Shown piece by piece: positions 18,977-29,177 of a DNA stretch of 39,322 bases (positions are counted from its first letter, which is position 1; the number at the start of each line of letters is the position of its first letter). The DNA is from Candidatus Omnitrophota bacterium. GTDB taxonomy: Bacteria; Ratteibacteria; UBA8468; B48-G9; JAFGKM01. The position numbers and the translations under genes were made by a program. Under the pieces are notes generated by a model. It saw only the letters and a program-made list of their open reading frames with translations. It was not told the DNA's origin and searched no databases. Location: the NCBI GenBank assembly GCA_023818645.1, contig JAMWCJ010000007.1:1-39322 (forward strand), written 5' to 3'.

Positions 18977-19873
18977 TTATAATATTTCTCTATATTTTGT
19001 TGGAGAAATACCTTCAACTCTTTTAAAAATTCTTGTAAAATAGTTCACATTTGAAAAACCGGAGTGTAGTGCAATATATTTTATTTGTAATTCTTCATTT
19101 CTTAACATCTCTTTTGCTTTTTCAATTCTTAATATATTTAAAAATTTGGTAAATGAATAACCTGTAAATTCCTTAACAATTTTTTGTATATACCTTTGGG
19201 AAACCATCAATTTCTTAGAAATATCCCGTGAGTTTATTTTCATTTTTAAATTTTCATTAATGTAATCTTGAATTTTTAAAAAAATCCTTTCTTTCTTACT
19301 TAATCTTTTTATTTTTTTCCTCTTTTTTTCTATAAAAGAAATTAAAAAAAGACGGAATAGAAGATAAAAATATCCTTCAATTTCAATTATCCAACCCATT
19401 TCTTTTTTATTTATAATATCTAAAAACTTTTTAATAATACTATCCATTTCTTTCTTCTTATCTTCAGATAAAAACCAGTAGAATATTTTCCTTGAAAATA
19501 GAAATTTCATCGTTTTAACTTCTTTTATAATTTTCTTTTTAATTACATTTTTTATTATATTGAATCTTAAAGCAAATATCTGACTTTCGGTATTAATTTC
19601 CGGAATAAAAGAATGCTTTTTAAAAGGTGGAATTAAAATCGCCATTCCTGGGACTACTTTAATTTTTCTATTTTCTATTCTTTCAATTCCACTGCCAGTT
19701 AAAAAATAGAGAATTTGATAATCTTTGTGAAGATGAGGATATGTTGGAGTATTTATTTTATGAATATTTAACTGTGTATCTGAAACTAAAATCAAATTAC
19801 TTCCTAAAACCAATGGAAATACTTCTCTTTTTACTTCCTCAAAACTTTTAACGGTAAAAAACTTTTGTCTCAT
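18977..19873 (-). CDS. AraC-family regulator with N-terminal cupin
   Basis: YPHLHKDYQILYFLTGSGIERIENRK cupin; SGFSNVNYFTRIFKRVEGISPTKYREIL C-terminus. Confidence 0.92.
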   Translation of the reverse strand: MRQKFFTVKSFEEVKREVFPLVLGSNLILVSDTQLNIHKINTPTYPHLHKDYQILYFLTGSGIERIENRKIKVVPGMAILIPPFKKHSFIPEINTESQIFALRFNIIKNVIKKKIIKEVKTMKFLFSRKIFYWFLSEDKKKEMDSIIKKFLDIINKKEMGWIIEIEGYFYLLFRLFLISFIEKKRKKIKRLSKKERIFLKIQDYINENLKMKINSRDISKKLMVSQRYIQKIVKEFTGYSFTKFLNILRIEKAKEMLRNEELQIKYIALHSGFSNVNYFTRIFKRVEGISPTKYREIL

Positions 19874-19894
19874 TTTTAATTATTCTATCAATTC

Positions 19895-19930
19895 GTTCGT
19901 TTTTAGTCAAATTTTTTTCATTTCTGACTA
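19895..19930. promoter_or_regulatory. Divergent control region between araC-like gene and GH operon: GTTCGTTTTTAG motif and TAGTCA-N15-TGACTA inverted repeat
   Basis: GTTCGTTTTTAG at 19895-19906; TAGTCA 19904-19909 and TGACTA 19925-19930; TATAAT at 19953-19958 just before ATG 19970. Confidence 0.45.
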
Positions 19931-19969
19931 TTTATTTTTTCTCAAAGTTAGTTATAATAAAGATGAAAA

Positions 19970-22027
19970 ATGAGAAAGGGAAAGTTCTTAATCTACAAAA
20001 AGGGGATTTATTTTGTTTCTGTTGTTTTATGGAAATGGGAAAGTTTGTCTGATGGACAACTTATTGAGGAATTAAGAAGTATAGAAAAAGCAGGATTCAA
20101 TACAGTTAGGGTTTTTTTTGATAGAAATGATATTGAAAAAGGGAATAAAAAATTTGATTGGAAAAATCCAGATAGGTTTTTCAAATGTTTAATGAAAACA
20201 AATTTATGGGCAATTGTACACCCTGGAATTAATTTAAAAAGTATAAAAAAGGAAAACCAAATTATAATATCTAAAAAAGAATATGAAAAACTGAAACATT
20301 ATCTGAAAAGATTTTTGGAAAGATATAAAGAAAATCCAAGGATAATTGCATGGATGCTTTTTGGAGAACCAGAACCTGTGAGAAAAGAGTTTATTTCTAA
20401 GGAAGAGGCAAAGTTATTTGCAAGATTTCTGAAAAAAAATTATAAAACTATAAAAAACCTTAATAAAAAATGGGGGCTTGAAAATAAACCATTCTCTCCT
20501 CATCCACCCTTAAAAGATTTTAAAGATGGTTATAAACTTACACAAATTAGATTTTGGGAAGATTACAGAATTAGAAGGGATTTGATGAGATTTCAAACAG
20601 ATATTTCAATTGAAAATCAAAAAAAGATAATAAATTTTGTTAAAAGGATTGATTCATTACGTCCTATTAGAAGTGGTGGACATAATCTTTTTTTCAATGC
20701 TGCATTATATAGATGGGACTGGGAAAAAACAGCCAATATCTGTGATATGTTTGTCTCATCAATTCATATACCATGGCATTTTGAAGAAGTTGAAGGAGAA
20801 GAAGATATACCATTATATATTCAGGCAAAAATGATAGTTGATTTTTCAACAAATGCAATTCCATGTGCTCCTGAAACAACAGGTGGTTCAAGTAGGTATA
20901 GTGGATATAGACCATTTACAATGACAGAAGAAAAGATAGAAAGATTCATTCTTTATTATCTTGCTTCAGGTTTGAAAGGATTTGGTTTTTGGTTATGGAA
21001 ACCAAGAGAAAGAGGATATGAAGGCGGTGAATATGGTATTATTGATTTAACAGGAAGATTAACAGAAGCAGGTAAAAGAGCAGGAGAAATAGCAAAATTA
21101 ATAGATAAATATGGAAAGGAACTCCTGGAACTTAAACAGAAAGTTGAAATTTATATTTTTTATAGTTGGGATAATGAAAGTTATTTAGCAAGAATAAGTG
21201 AAGGTAATATACAATTAAAACATTCTGAACATGAACTTTCTTCTTCTTATGCAAGAATTGGAATAGCAAGAGCATTAATAAATAAAAATGTTCCATTTAA
21301 GTTTCTTACCGATAATCAATTTTTAAATAATAGATTAGAATCAAAAAAAATTATTTATCTACCGTGGTTGGAATCTATATCAGAAAAAATTTTGTATAAA
21401 CTTTATCAGTATGCAAAAGATGGCGGAAGGATAATTGCTGATATGCCTTTTGCTTATTTTGACGAATATGGCAAAATTTTTGATACAAAAAACGGTTCTA
21501 TTTTTGAAAGATTATTTGGTTGTAGTATCTGTAATTTTTATCGTGTTGGAAAAATTGAAGACAGAATAAGGTACAAAGAATTTGAAATATATGAAAATGA
21601 ACAATGGGCAGAAGTATTACCAACAACAGGTAAAGTAATTGAAAAATTTGAAAATAACTATCCGTGTGTAATTGAAAATAGAATTGGTAATGGTCTTGCT
21701 AAACTTATCTGTTTTTCAATTTCAAAAATGTGTAAAAAACCTGGGAATTTAAAACTTGAAGATGAATTGATAAGGATAATTTTTAATAAAAGAAGGTTTA
21801 AGGAAAATAGTAAAGAGGTTTTACACTTTACATTATATGGTAATTCTTCTGACCATCATTTTTTGATAAATAATTCTCAGGATAATAAAGAGATTGAACT
21901 TAAATTTGAAGATGATTATAAAAAATGCCATGATCTTTTTGAAGACAAAGAAATTTATTTGAAAGATAAGGCAATTAAAATTTTGATTAAAAAAGGGAGG
22001 GGAAAATGGTTAAGGTGTTTAAAGTAA
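19970..22027 (+). CDS. Glycoside hydrolase, GH42/clan GH-A-like
   Basis: TIM-barrel style AGFNTVRVFFDRND, IIAWMLFGEPEPV (candidate acid/base), CAPETTGGSSRYSGYRP (candidate nucleophile), ASGLKGFGFWLWKPRERGYEGGEYGIIDLTGRLTEAGKRAGEIAK; Rossmann-like trimerisation region after about residue 390. Confidence 0.72.
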   Translation: MRKGKFLIYKKGIYFVSVVLWKWESLSDGQLIEELRSIEKAGFNTVRVFFDRNDIEKGNKKFDWKNPDRFFKCLMKTNLWAIVHPGINLKSIKKENQIIISKKEYEKLKHYLKRFLERYKENPRIIAWMLFGEPEPVRKEFISKEEAKLFARFLKKNYKTIKNLNKKWGLENKPFSPHPPLKDFKDGYKLTQIRFWEDYRIRRDLMRFQTDISIENQKKIINFVKRIDSLRPIRSGGHNLFFNAALYRWDWEKTANICDMFVSSIHIPWHFEEVEGEEDIPLYIQAKMIVDFSTNAIPCAPETTGGSSRYSGYRPFTMTEEKIERFILYYLASGLKGFGFWLWKPRERGYEGGEYGIIDLTGRLTEAGKRAGEIAKLIDKYGKELLELKQKVEIYIFYSWDNESYLARISEGNIQLKHSEHELSSSYARIGIARALINKNVPFKFLTDNQFLNNRLESKKIIYLPWLESISEKILYKLYQYAKDGGRIIADMPFAYFDEYGKIFDTKNGSIFERLFGCSICNFYRVGKIEDRIRYKEFEIYENEQWAEVLPTTGKVIEKFENNYPCVIENRIGNGLAKLICFSISKMCKKPGNLKLEDELIRIIFNKRRFKENSKEVLHFTLYGNSSDHHFLINNSQDNKEIELKFEDDYKKCHDLFEDKEIYLKDKAIKILIKKGRGKWLRCLK

Positions 22028-23094
22028 TTTTATTTGTTTCAACATTTTTATGTTTTTTATTAACAGGTCAGCAAAGAAGGCCTGATATTGATGAAGAAGA
22101 GTTTTCAAAATATTGGAAATTTAAAGGAGAGGTAGAGGGATTTTCTAAAAAAGAAGGAGAAAAACCTTCAACAATAAAATTTTATCTGTGGTATCCAGAT
22201 AATATAGAAGTTATAAAAGGAATAGTAATTACAGGTGGAATTTCTACAGAAGGGACTCTTTCAAGGAATGAAAAATTAAGGGCTCTTTTGACAAATAATT
22301 GTTTTGGGATACTAAAGATAAAACCAATGTTTCTCTTAAAGTCCAAAGAAGAAAAAGAAAAATTTGAAGAAATTTTAAAACAGGTATCAGAAATTTCTTC
22401 TCATCCAGAAATAATTAATTTACCCTTTCTAACAATTGGACATTCTACCGGAGGGATATATGCAAGAAATATTGGCTATTTTTATCCAGAAAGAACTCTC
22501 GGAATAATACATATAAAGAGTGGAAATTTACAGGCATACATACCAGACCCTCATTTTTCTTTAAAAGGTATACCTTTTCTTGCAATAAATGGTGAATTTG
22601 AAGAATTTGGTCCTGAAGGTGGCATAAGAGCAAAATATGGAAGACAAACTCAATGGATTATGATTAGAAAACAGTTATTATATTTAAGGGATAAAGATGA
22701 AAACCATCTTTTCTCATTACTTGTACATCCAGGTGGGTCTCATACTTCATGGAATGATGAGATGACTGAATATGTGATAAAGTTTATAAGTAAGTGTATT
22801 GAAAATAGATATCCAGAAAAATTTGACCCATTAAAAGAAAGTGTTAAATGTAAAAAGATAGATTTAAAAAAAGGATATCTAACAGATGCAAATATAAAAT
22901 CTCCTGAGTTTCTCCCTTCATCTCATTCAGAATATAAAGGAGATAAGAACAAAACTTTCTGGCATTTTGATAAAGAAATGGCAGAACTTACTTATGAAAT
23001 ACATAAAAGATTGACACCAGATGACCCAAGTCAAAAAGATGAGAATTGGTGGGAGTTAAATGATACAGTTTTAATTCCAAAGTATTTATGGTAA
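22006..23094 (+). CDS. Secreted alpha/beta hydrolase
   Basis: Signal peptide; GIVITGGIS, LTIGHSTGGIYARNIG (nucleophile elbow), HPGGSHTSW (candidate catalytic His). Confidence 0.7.
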   Translation: MVKVFKVILFVSTFLCFLLTGQQRRPDIDEEEFSKYWKFKGEVEGFSKKEGEKPSTIKFYLWYPDNIEVIKGIVITGGISTEGTLSRNEKLRALLTNNCFGILKIKPMFLLKSKEEKEKFEEILKQVSEISSHPEIINLPFLTIGHSTGGIYARNIGYFYPERTLGIIHIKSGNLQAYIPDPHFSLKGIPFLAINGEFEEFGPEGGIRAKYGRQTQWIMIRKQLLYLRDKDENHLFSLLVHPGGSHTSWNDEMTEYVIKFISKCIENRYPEKFDPLKESVKCKKIDLKKGYLTDANIKSPEFLPSSHSEYKGDKNKTFWHFDKEMAELTYEIHKRLTPDDPSQKDENWWELNDTVLIPKYLW

Positions 23095-23108
23095 AAGGAG
23101 GAGGAGAT

Positions 23109-25946
23109 ATGAAAAAAATTTTTTATCTTATTTTTATTTGCTTGTCTGCAAATTTATTTTCAATGTTAGAATTTACAATAAAAAATCCTGTAAAAAATAC
23201 TTATTCTTCTGCTTATGTTAAAGCACCTTTAGAATTTAAGAATATAGAGGAGATAGAAATTGTTGATGAGAATGGTAAAGTTATTTTATACCAATTTGAA
23301 AAAGATTTTAAGATGAATGTTTATAATTTATGGATTTTTGATGATTTCCCAGCAGATACAGAAAAAAGATATAAGGTGTTTAATAGGAAAAGTAAGATGG
23401 AGAAAAAGATAGGGATAAAGAGAGAGAAAGATTTTATTGAGGTAGAGAATAATTATACTGGTATAAGAATCCCTTTAAAAGTTTATAAAAATGATGGACC
23501 GATTAAAGAAATAATGGTAAATAGAAAATGGATAGGAGAGAGTTTTTGGAAAGAAGAAATAGAAAGTTATAATTTAGAAATTTTATGTGAAGGACCTCTT
23601 TTCTTTAAATCGAGGCAAATATATGGATTTAAAGAAGGTAGTTTTTCTGAAATATTGATTACCTTTTTCTCTGAAAAGCCCTATATTATTGTTGAAGAGA
23701 TACATAAAAACAATGAGAAAAATTACTGGGAGTTAAATTTATGGAAGAGATGGAAAATAGAGGAAGGATATATACAAGGATGGTTTACAACAGAAGCAGA
23801 AAATGTAGGATCTTCTCCACATCCTCCAGTTATACAGAATAGTAAATTTACTGCACCTTTCCTTTATGAAAAATTAAGGAAAGTTGTCATTCCATCTTCT
23901 TTTAGATTAGGAGATACTATTACTTACTTAGAGCCGAGATGGACACAAAATTGTGAAAAATCTTGGTTTTTTGGTTTTTCAGATGGAGAATATTTTGTAG
24001 GCATTATACCTGCAAAGGCTGGAAAGTGGATTTATCCATATAGTAATTCAATAGAGGTAAAAGTTAATGAGAAAAAGGAAGGTAAATTCATATTTCCGTC
24101 TTTTGAAGGTTCAAGATATTATTATATTATTGTTAATGATAATAAAAACCTTGAAAATCTGAAAAATTTTACCCAATATGAAGTTTTAACACCATTAAAT
24201 GAAATTCTGGATAAATATGTTATTGAATGGGAAAATAAAAAGGGAAACTTTGAGCCATTATTCTATTATTCTGATTGGATTGCAAATCCTACCAATCCTG
24301 GGACAAGACATAAAGGCAGAAATCTTGTTTCAGATATTAGAAAAGGGAAATTCCCATCAGAAGATATTAATACTCTTTCCCTTTTTCAACAATATATAGA
24401 CCCTGATTTTTGGGGTTATCCTTACAATGGCTGGTCTCCTTTAAATCCAAACTTTTACACAGATCTTGTCAGAATACCTATTGCTTTATTAACAGGCCTT
24501 AAGTCACACCCTCATTATTCTGCTTTTGTTGAGCATATTAAGAAACTTCTTGATTATCATCTTTCTGCTTCAATTATTCAACCTAAAGGAGCAGGAGTAG
24601 AATGTCCAGGATATTTATGGCATGCACTCGGTGTCTTTATTGATATGAATGATGCATGTATCCATCATGGTATTGATTTAACAAAAGATGAGAGAATAAA
24701 ATCTGCGATATCTTTTCTTTTAAGAACAACTCAACCAATGGGAAATGGGAAGAGGAAGATTTTACCAATGGGAGATACACATCCACCAGGAGTTGATTTT
24801 GAAACAATCAATGAGATTGGATTAAAATTAGGTATTAATGAAGACCCTAAAAATTGGAAAACAGAAGAATTTCCAGGATTTGGGATAGTTTTTAGGAATA
24901 AATCTGGTACTGAAAAAGAAACTTTTTTTGCTTTTAAATCTGGTCCAACAAGAGGACATTATCATGGAGACCAACTTGCATTTCACTATTGTGCTTATAA
25001 TAAAAGAATTGCAATAGACCATATGTGCGGTTATGCTCCAAGAGCAGATCAAGAACATATGCATAATAGAGTTTTTTTTAGTTTACCTGATTGGAAATTC
25101 GCAAATATGGATGGATATGAAAGAGTAATAGGATTTAAAACATCAAAAGAGGTTGATATAGGCATAGGACAGATTGAAAGTAAAAGATTAAGATGGATGC
25201 CTGATTTACCTGAAAAGATTGTTTGGCAGGCAAAATATCCAGTTAAATTTTATCAAGAGCCAATAATTTACAGAAGATATGTAATATTTATTAAAAGTGA
25301 AAAAGAAGATGTTTTGGACTATTTTATTATATGGGATAGATTTGAACTCCCATCCGATGAAATAATTCCAAATTATGCGCTCCATATTGAAACATCAAAC
25401 GATTTTATTAAGGAAAAGGAATACTTTAGATTTGATGAAAAACTCTTTCTTTTTGTCCTTAGTCCTTTATTATTTGATTTTGAGAGATTTAACTGGAAAT
25501 TTGAAAGAAAAAGAAAAGATGGGTCAATTTATTATAGTGAAGAAACAAAAGGACTATTTATAAGGTCTTCTGAAAAAAATAAAAAAGAATTTATAACCCT
25601 CCTATACCCTTCAACTAATAATATTCCTATTGCAAACTTCAATGCAAATGAAAGAAAATTAAAAATAAGTTTTAAAAATTCAAGTTATGAGATCAACTTT
25701 GGTAAAGATTTATTGAAAACAAATAATAAGTCAAAAAATTTAATTTTATTAATAAAGAAAGATGGTAAAGAGATCCTGAATTTATTGGAAGAGGATATAG
25801 ATTTAGAAAGAAGTCAGGGACAATGGTTTTATCCTGTTCTTGAAGCAGGATATAATTTTAACGACGAAGTAGGTTTTTTAAAGAAATATATAAATTTTAT
25901 TCTGGGAGAAGAATTTTATAATTTGAAAAAAAAGATAATAAGATGA
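23109..25946 (+). CDS. Heparinase II/III-like polysaccharide lyase candidate
   Basis: Signal peptide MKKIFYLIFICLSANLFS; FFAFKSGPTRGHYHGDQLAFHYCAYNKRIAIDHMCGYAPRADQEHMHNRV; RBS aaaggaggaggagat; MKK start chosen over the 23088 start. Confidence 0.72.
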   Translation: MKKIFYLIFICLSANLFSMLEFTIKNPVKNTYSSAYVKAPLEFKNIEEIEIVDENGKVILYQFEKDFKMNVYNLWIFDDFPADTEKRYKVFNRKSKMEKKIGIKREKDFIEVENNYTGIRIPLKVYKNDGPIKEIMVNRKWIGESFWKEEIESYNLEILCEGPLFFKSRQIYGFKEGSFSEILITFFSEKPYIIVEEIHKNNEKNYWELNLWKRWKIEEGYIQGWFTTEAENVGSSPHPPVIQNSKFTAPFLYEKLRKVVIPSSFRLGDTITYLEPRWTQNCEKSWFFGFSDGEYFVGIIPAKAGKWIYPYSNSIEVKVNEKKEGKFIFPSFEGSRYYYIIVNDNKNLENLKNFTQYEVLTPLNEILDKYVIEWENKKGNFEPLFYYSDWIANPTNPGTRHKGRNLVSDIRKGKFPSEDINTLSLFQQYIDPDFWGYPYNGWSPLNPNFYTDLVRIPIALLTGLKSHPHYSAFVEHIKKLLDYHLSASIIQPKGAGVECPGYLWHALGVFIDMNDACIHHGIDLTKDERIKSAISFLLRTTQPMGNGKRKILPMGDTHPPGVDFETINEIGLKLGINEDPKNWKTEEFPGFGIVFRNKSGTEKETFFAFKSGPTRGHYHGDQLAFHYCAYNKRIAIDHMCGYAPRADQEHMHNRVFFSLPDWKFANMDGYERVIGFKTSKEVDIGIGQIESKRLRWMPDLPEKIVWQAKYPVKFYQEPIIYRRYVIFIKSEKEDVLDYFIIWDRFELPSDEIIPNYALHIETSNDFIKEKEYFRFDEKLFLFVLSPLLFDFERFNWKFERKRKDGSIYYSEETKGLFIRSSEKNKKEFITLLYPSTNNIPIANFNANERKLKISFKNSSYEINFGKDLLKTNNKSKNLILLIKKDGKEILNLLEEDIDLERSQGQWFYPVLEAGYNFNDEVGFLKKYINFILGEEFYNLKKKIIR

Positions 25947-28897
25947 TTAAAAAAGCAATTTTTATTATTTTTCTCCTTTTTTCTCTTATTCTTTTCTCAC
26001 AAAATAGGTTTAGATATTCAATATTTCTTGAAAATTCACTTTATTCTAATAGGCATAAAAGTTCAGTAGGTCCACTTTCCCTTGATATTTATTCGGATGG
26101 TGTAAAATTTGAAAAATTTTTTATTGGAAATTGTTTAAATTATAATAATACTTTTTGTATCGGTGTAATTGAAAATTCTGAAAAACAAAGGAATACCTAT
26201 ATATTAAATTTAAAGATCTTTTATTTGCCGGATGCCTGGGTTCCTGGGGGTAAAGGGATTTATAAATTAGAGTTTCAGGTAAATAATGAGAAAATTAATG
26301 GAAATTACGAAGGATTTTTTTTACCTTTTAAAAATCCTGGATATTCAACCCTTTTACCTGATTTAAATCTTTTTGAAAGTGAGGAAAATCATATAAAGGT
26401 AAATGGTAAAGTTTATGGAGAAGTAGTTTTGGAAAAAAAATTTGAAATAACAGGACATCCAAGATTGTTAGTTAGAGAAGAGGAATTAAACCAGATAAAA
26501 GAGAAAATAGAAAAGGCAAACTGGAGAAATTTTTATGAAAAATTTAAAAATTCTGATGATATAGTAGTTGTTGGTTTCATGTATTTTCTGACAAGAGATA
26601 AAAATTATGTAGAGAAAGGTAAAAAAATCGTTGAGAATATGATGAATGATTTTACACCAGGTCCATTTAATCTTGGCCATGCACATGGTGAAAGATTAAG
26701 AAAAATTAGTATAGGTTACGATTTCTTTTATAATGTTTGGGATGATGCGTTTAAAAATCGTGTTGAAACATATATAAGTTATTTAAGTGAAAGAATTCTT
26801 TTAAGGCCTACATCTTTATCTTCAAAAGTAAATACACATCCTGTAAGTAATTATTCAGCAAAATTAAATCCAGGAGCATTTATAGGAACTATTGCTATTT
26901 TAGATGAAAATTTTGAGTATCTTCCAGAAATCCATAAACCATCTATAATTGAAATAAAGCCATTTGAATTCAGTTTTGATAATATATATTCACTTTTTGA
27001 AAATTTAAAAATGCCAGAAAAATGGTTATTTAGGGGACCTTTTGAACAATTCTCTTCTTTCTATGATAAAAGATTTTTTAAAGAAGTAATTGATATCACA
27101 GACCTTTCCGAATTAAAAAAATTTTCGGTTTTAGATGAAAAGTATATAAGAAAAAAAGAAAATATTGTCCAATCAATAGATATAATTGGTCCAATAAATA
27201 GAAAATATTTATGCTCCTGTTATTATCTTAGTGGGATAGAAAATGATAAGGAAAGATTTTTAAAAGTTAATTTCAGTGGTGCAGGTGAAATATATATAAA
27301 TTTTCAAAAAGTTACAACAAATGATATTATAAAACTTTCAAAAGGGAAATATCTGATAATAATTAAAATTTTCAATGGACTTGTTTATCCGTGGGGTGGA
27401 AGTAGTTTTTCATTTAATTTAGAAGAAATAACAGAAGAAACTGTTGAAGAATTCATAAATGAAAAAGTCAAAAGATATAAATTGGCATGCGAATATTATG
27501 AAATTTTGAAAGATTTATATATTGAGAGAAAAAAGAAAAACCCATTTGCTTATTTACTTTTTGAAATTGGAAGAAAAAGACTTGAACAATATTCTACTTT
27601 AGGACTTGGAGAATTTGGATTTAATACAGAAGGTGATGGTTATACATTTTACTCAATTGACGAACCTATGATTGCAACTACAATTTATAAAAAAATTACA
27701 GGAAATAACATTAATAAATACAATACTCTTGGAAGAATACCTATTGTTGTATTTACTTCAAGTTTATTTGATGGAAAATTTGAAAGGATCTCATATGGTG
27801 GTGGAACTGGTATCATTTCTCAAAGACATCTGACAAGAATCTTTCCTGTTATTCCTGATGAATATAAAGGTGGTGTTTTATGGTTTTGGAATAAATTAAT
27901 GAACTGGAAAGGAGAATTTACTTCTATAACTGACAGTGATATCCCCTCTGTTTCTCAAAATAATGATGAAGATTTACTTTATCATTTTTTATTCTATCCT
28001 GAAAATATAAAACCAGTTCATCCAGAAAATATTATCCCAAAATTCATAGTTGACAATTTAAAAGGAGGATTTATTTTTAGAAATAGATTTTCTGATAATA
28101 ATGATATTATTGCATCAATTTTTGGCAAAAGTTTACCAGTTAAACCTTGTTGGCAAATGTATAATGCAGGAGATTTTAGAATATGGGGTCTTGGAGAAAA
28201 ATGGTTTATTCAAGGAGCAGTTGATAAAAACTTAATTTCAAGTATTTATCAGAATGTAGTACAGATACATGGAAGAAAACAAAATGGACTTGGAGGTAGA
28301 ATTATCTTCTTTAAAGAAGAAAAAAATTATGGAGTTGTATCATTTGATTTAACTGATGCATACCTTTTGCCTGTAGACGAAAAAACTGATGTAAGAGATA
28401 GATATGGAAATAAGTTGGAAAAGAATTTAAAGAAAGAAGATATAAAAATTATAAGAAGTTTTGGATATGACTTTTCTCAATTAAGTGGCTCAGATGGATT
28501 ATTTGTTATTGCTGATTATTTAAAAATAGAAGGGGAAAAACTATGGCAGGGAGTGATTGGTAAAAACATATTAGTAAAAATAAATGAAAATGAGGTTACT
28601 TTATATTCAGAAAAGAGTAAAAGCACTATGAAATGCTGGTTTTTTCCTAAGGAAGAAGTAGAAGTTTTTTATGGCAATGAAATAGAATTTGAAGGTAAAA
28701 AATACTCTCCTTATGGGAAAAATCAAAACTTATTATGGGCTAAAACAAAAGGAGATATTATTTTTTGTATAATGGCATTACAAAAGGAAAATCCACCTGA
28801 AATAAAAGTTACAGGTAAAAACATCCAACTCCAATTTATAATCAATAAAAGAAAAATTTCATTTGATAGAGACAAAATAATATTTACGAGTATTTAA
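25943..28897 (+). CDS. Heparinase II/III-like / alpha-toroid polysaccharide lyase candidate
   Basis: Signal peptide; GHPRLLVREEELNQIKEKIEKANW toroid entry motif; GERLRKISIGYDFFYNVW; ATGA overlap with the upstream gene. Confidence 0.65.
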   Translation: MIKKAIFIIFLLFSLILFSQNRFRYSIFLENSLYSNRHKSSVGPLSLDIYSDGVKFEKFFIGNCLNYNNTFCIGVIENSEKQRNTYILNLKIFYLPDAWVPGGKGIYKLEFQVNNEKINGNYEGFFLPFKNPGYSTLLPDLNLFESEENHIKVNGKVYGEVVLEKKFEITGHPRLLVREEELNQIKEKIEKANWRNFYEKFKNSDDIVVVGFMYFLTRDKNYVEKGKKIVENMMNDFTPGPFNLGHAHGERLRKISIGYDFFYNVWDDAFKNRVETYISYLSERILLRPTSLSSKVNTHPVSNYSAKLNPGAFIGTIAILDENFEYLPEIHKPSIIEIKPFEFSFDNIYSLFENLKMPEKWLFRGPFEQFSSFYDKRFFKEVIDITDLSELKKFSVLDEKYIRKKENIVQSIDIIGPINRKYLCSCYYLSGIENDKERFLKVNFSGAGEIYINFQKVTTNDIIKLSKGKYLIIIKIFNGLVYPWGGSSFSFNLEEITEETVEEFINEKVKRYKLACEYYEILKDLYIERKKKNPFAYLLFEIGRKRLEQYSTLGLGEFGFNTEGDGYTFYSIDEPMIATTIYKKITGNNINKYNTLGRIPIVVFTSSLFDGKFERISYGGGTGIISQRHLTRIFPVIPDEYKGGVLWFWNKLMNWKGEFTSITDSDIPSVSQNNDEDLLYHFLFYPENIKPVHPENIIPKFIVDNLKGGFIFRNRFSDNNDIIASIFGKSLPVKPCWQMYNAGDFRIWGLGEKWFIQGAVDKNLISSIYQNVVQIHGRKQNGLGGRIIFFKEEKNYGVVSFDLTDAYLLPVDEKTDVRDRYGNKLEKNLKKEDIKIIRSFGYDFSQLSGSDGLFVIADYLKIEGEKLWQGVIGKNILVKINENEVTLYSEKSKSTMKCWFFPKEEVEVFYGNEIEFEGKKYSPYGKNQNLLWAKTKGDIIFCIMALQKENPPEIKVTGKNIQLQFIINKRKISFDRDKIIFTSI

Positions 28898-29142
28898 TTT
28901 TTTATTCAGGTGAAAAACCTAAATCCTAATCCCCATCCATTTTAAACCTTAACTCCCCAAGATTTAGGTAATAAGTTTTAACACTTCTTTTAAAAAGAGA
29001 GAAATTTATTCTTTTGTAGATAAATTAATTCAAAAATTCTTTCTCATTAAATCGTTGGTAGTAGATTCCAAAACAGTTTTTTTAAATCTATATAAATGTT
29101 CCCTATTATAAATTTACAAATTTGATTTGAAAAAAATAACTG

Positions 29143-29163
29143 ATATTACTTGGTAAGTAATAT
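29143..29163. repeat. Perfect inverted repeat, 9-bp arms with 3-bp spacer
   Basis: ATATTACTT-ggt-AAGTAATAT. Confidence 0.85.
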
Positions 29164-29177
29164 GAAAAGTAGGAATT

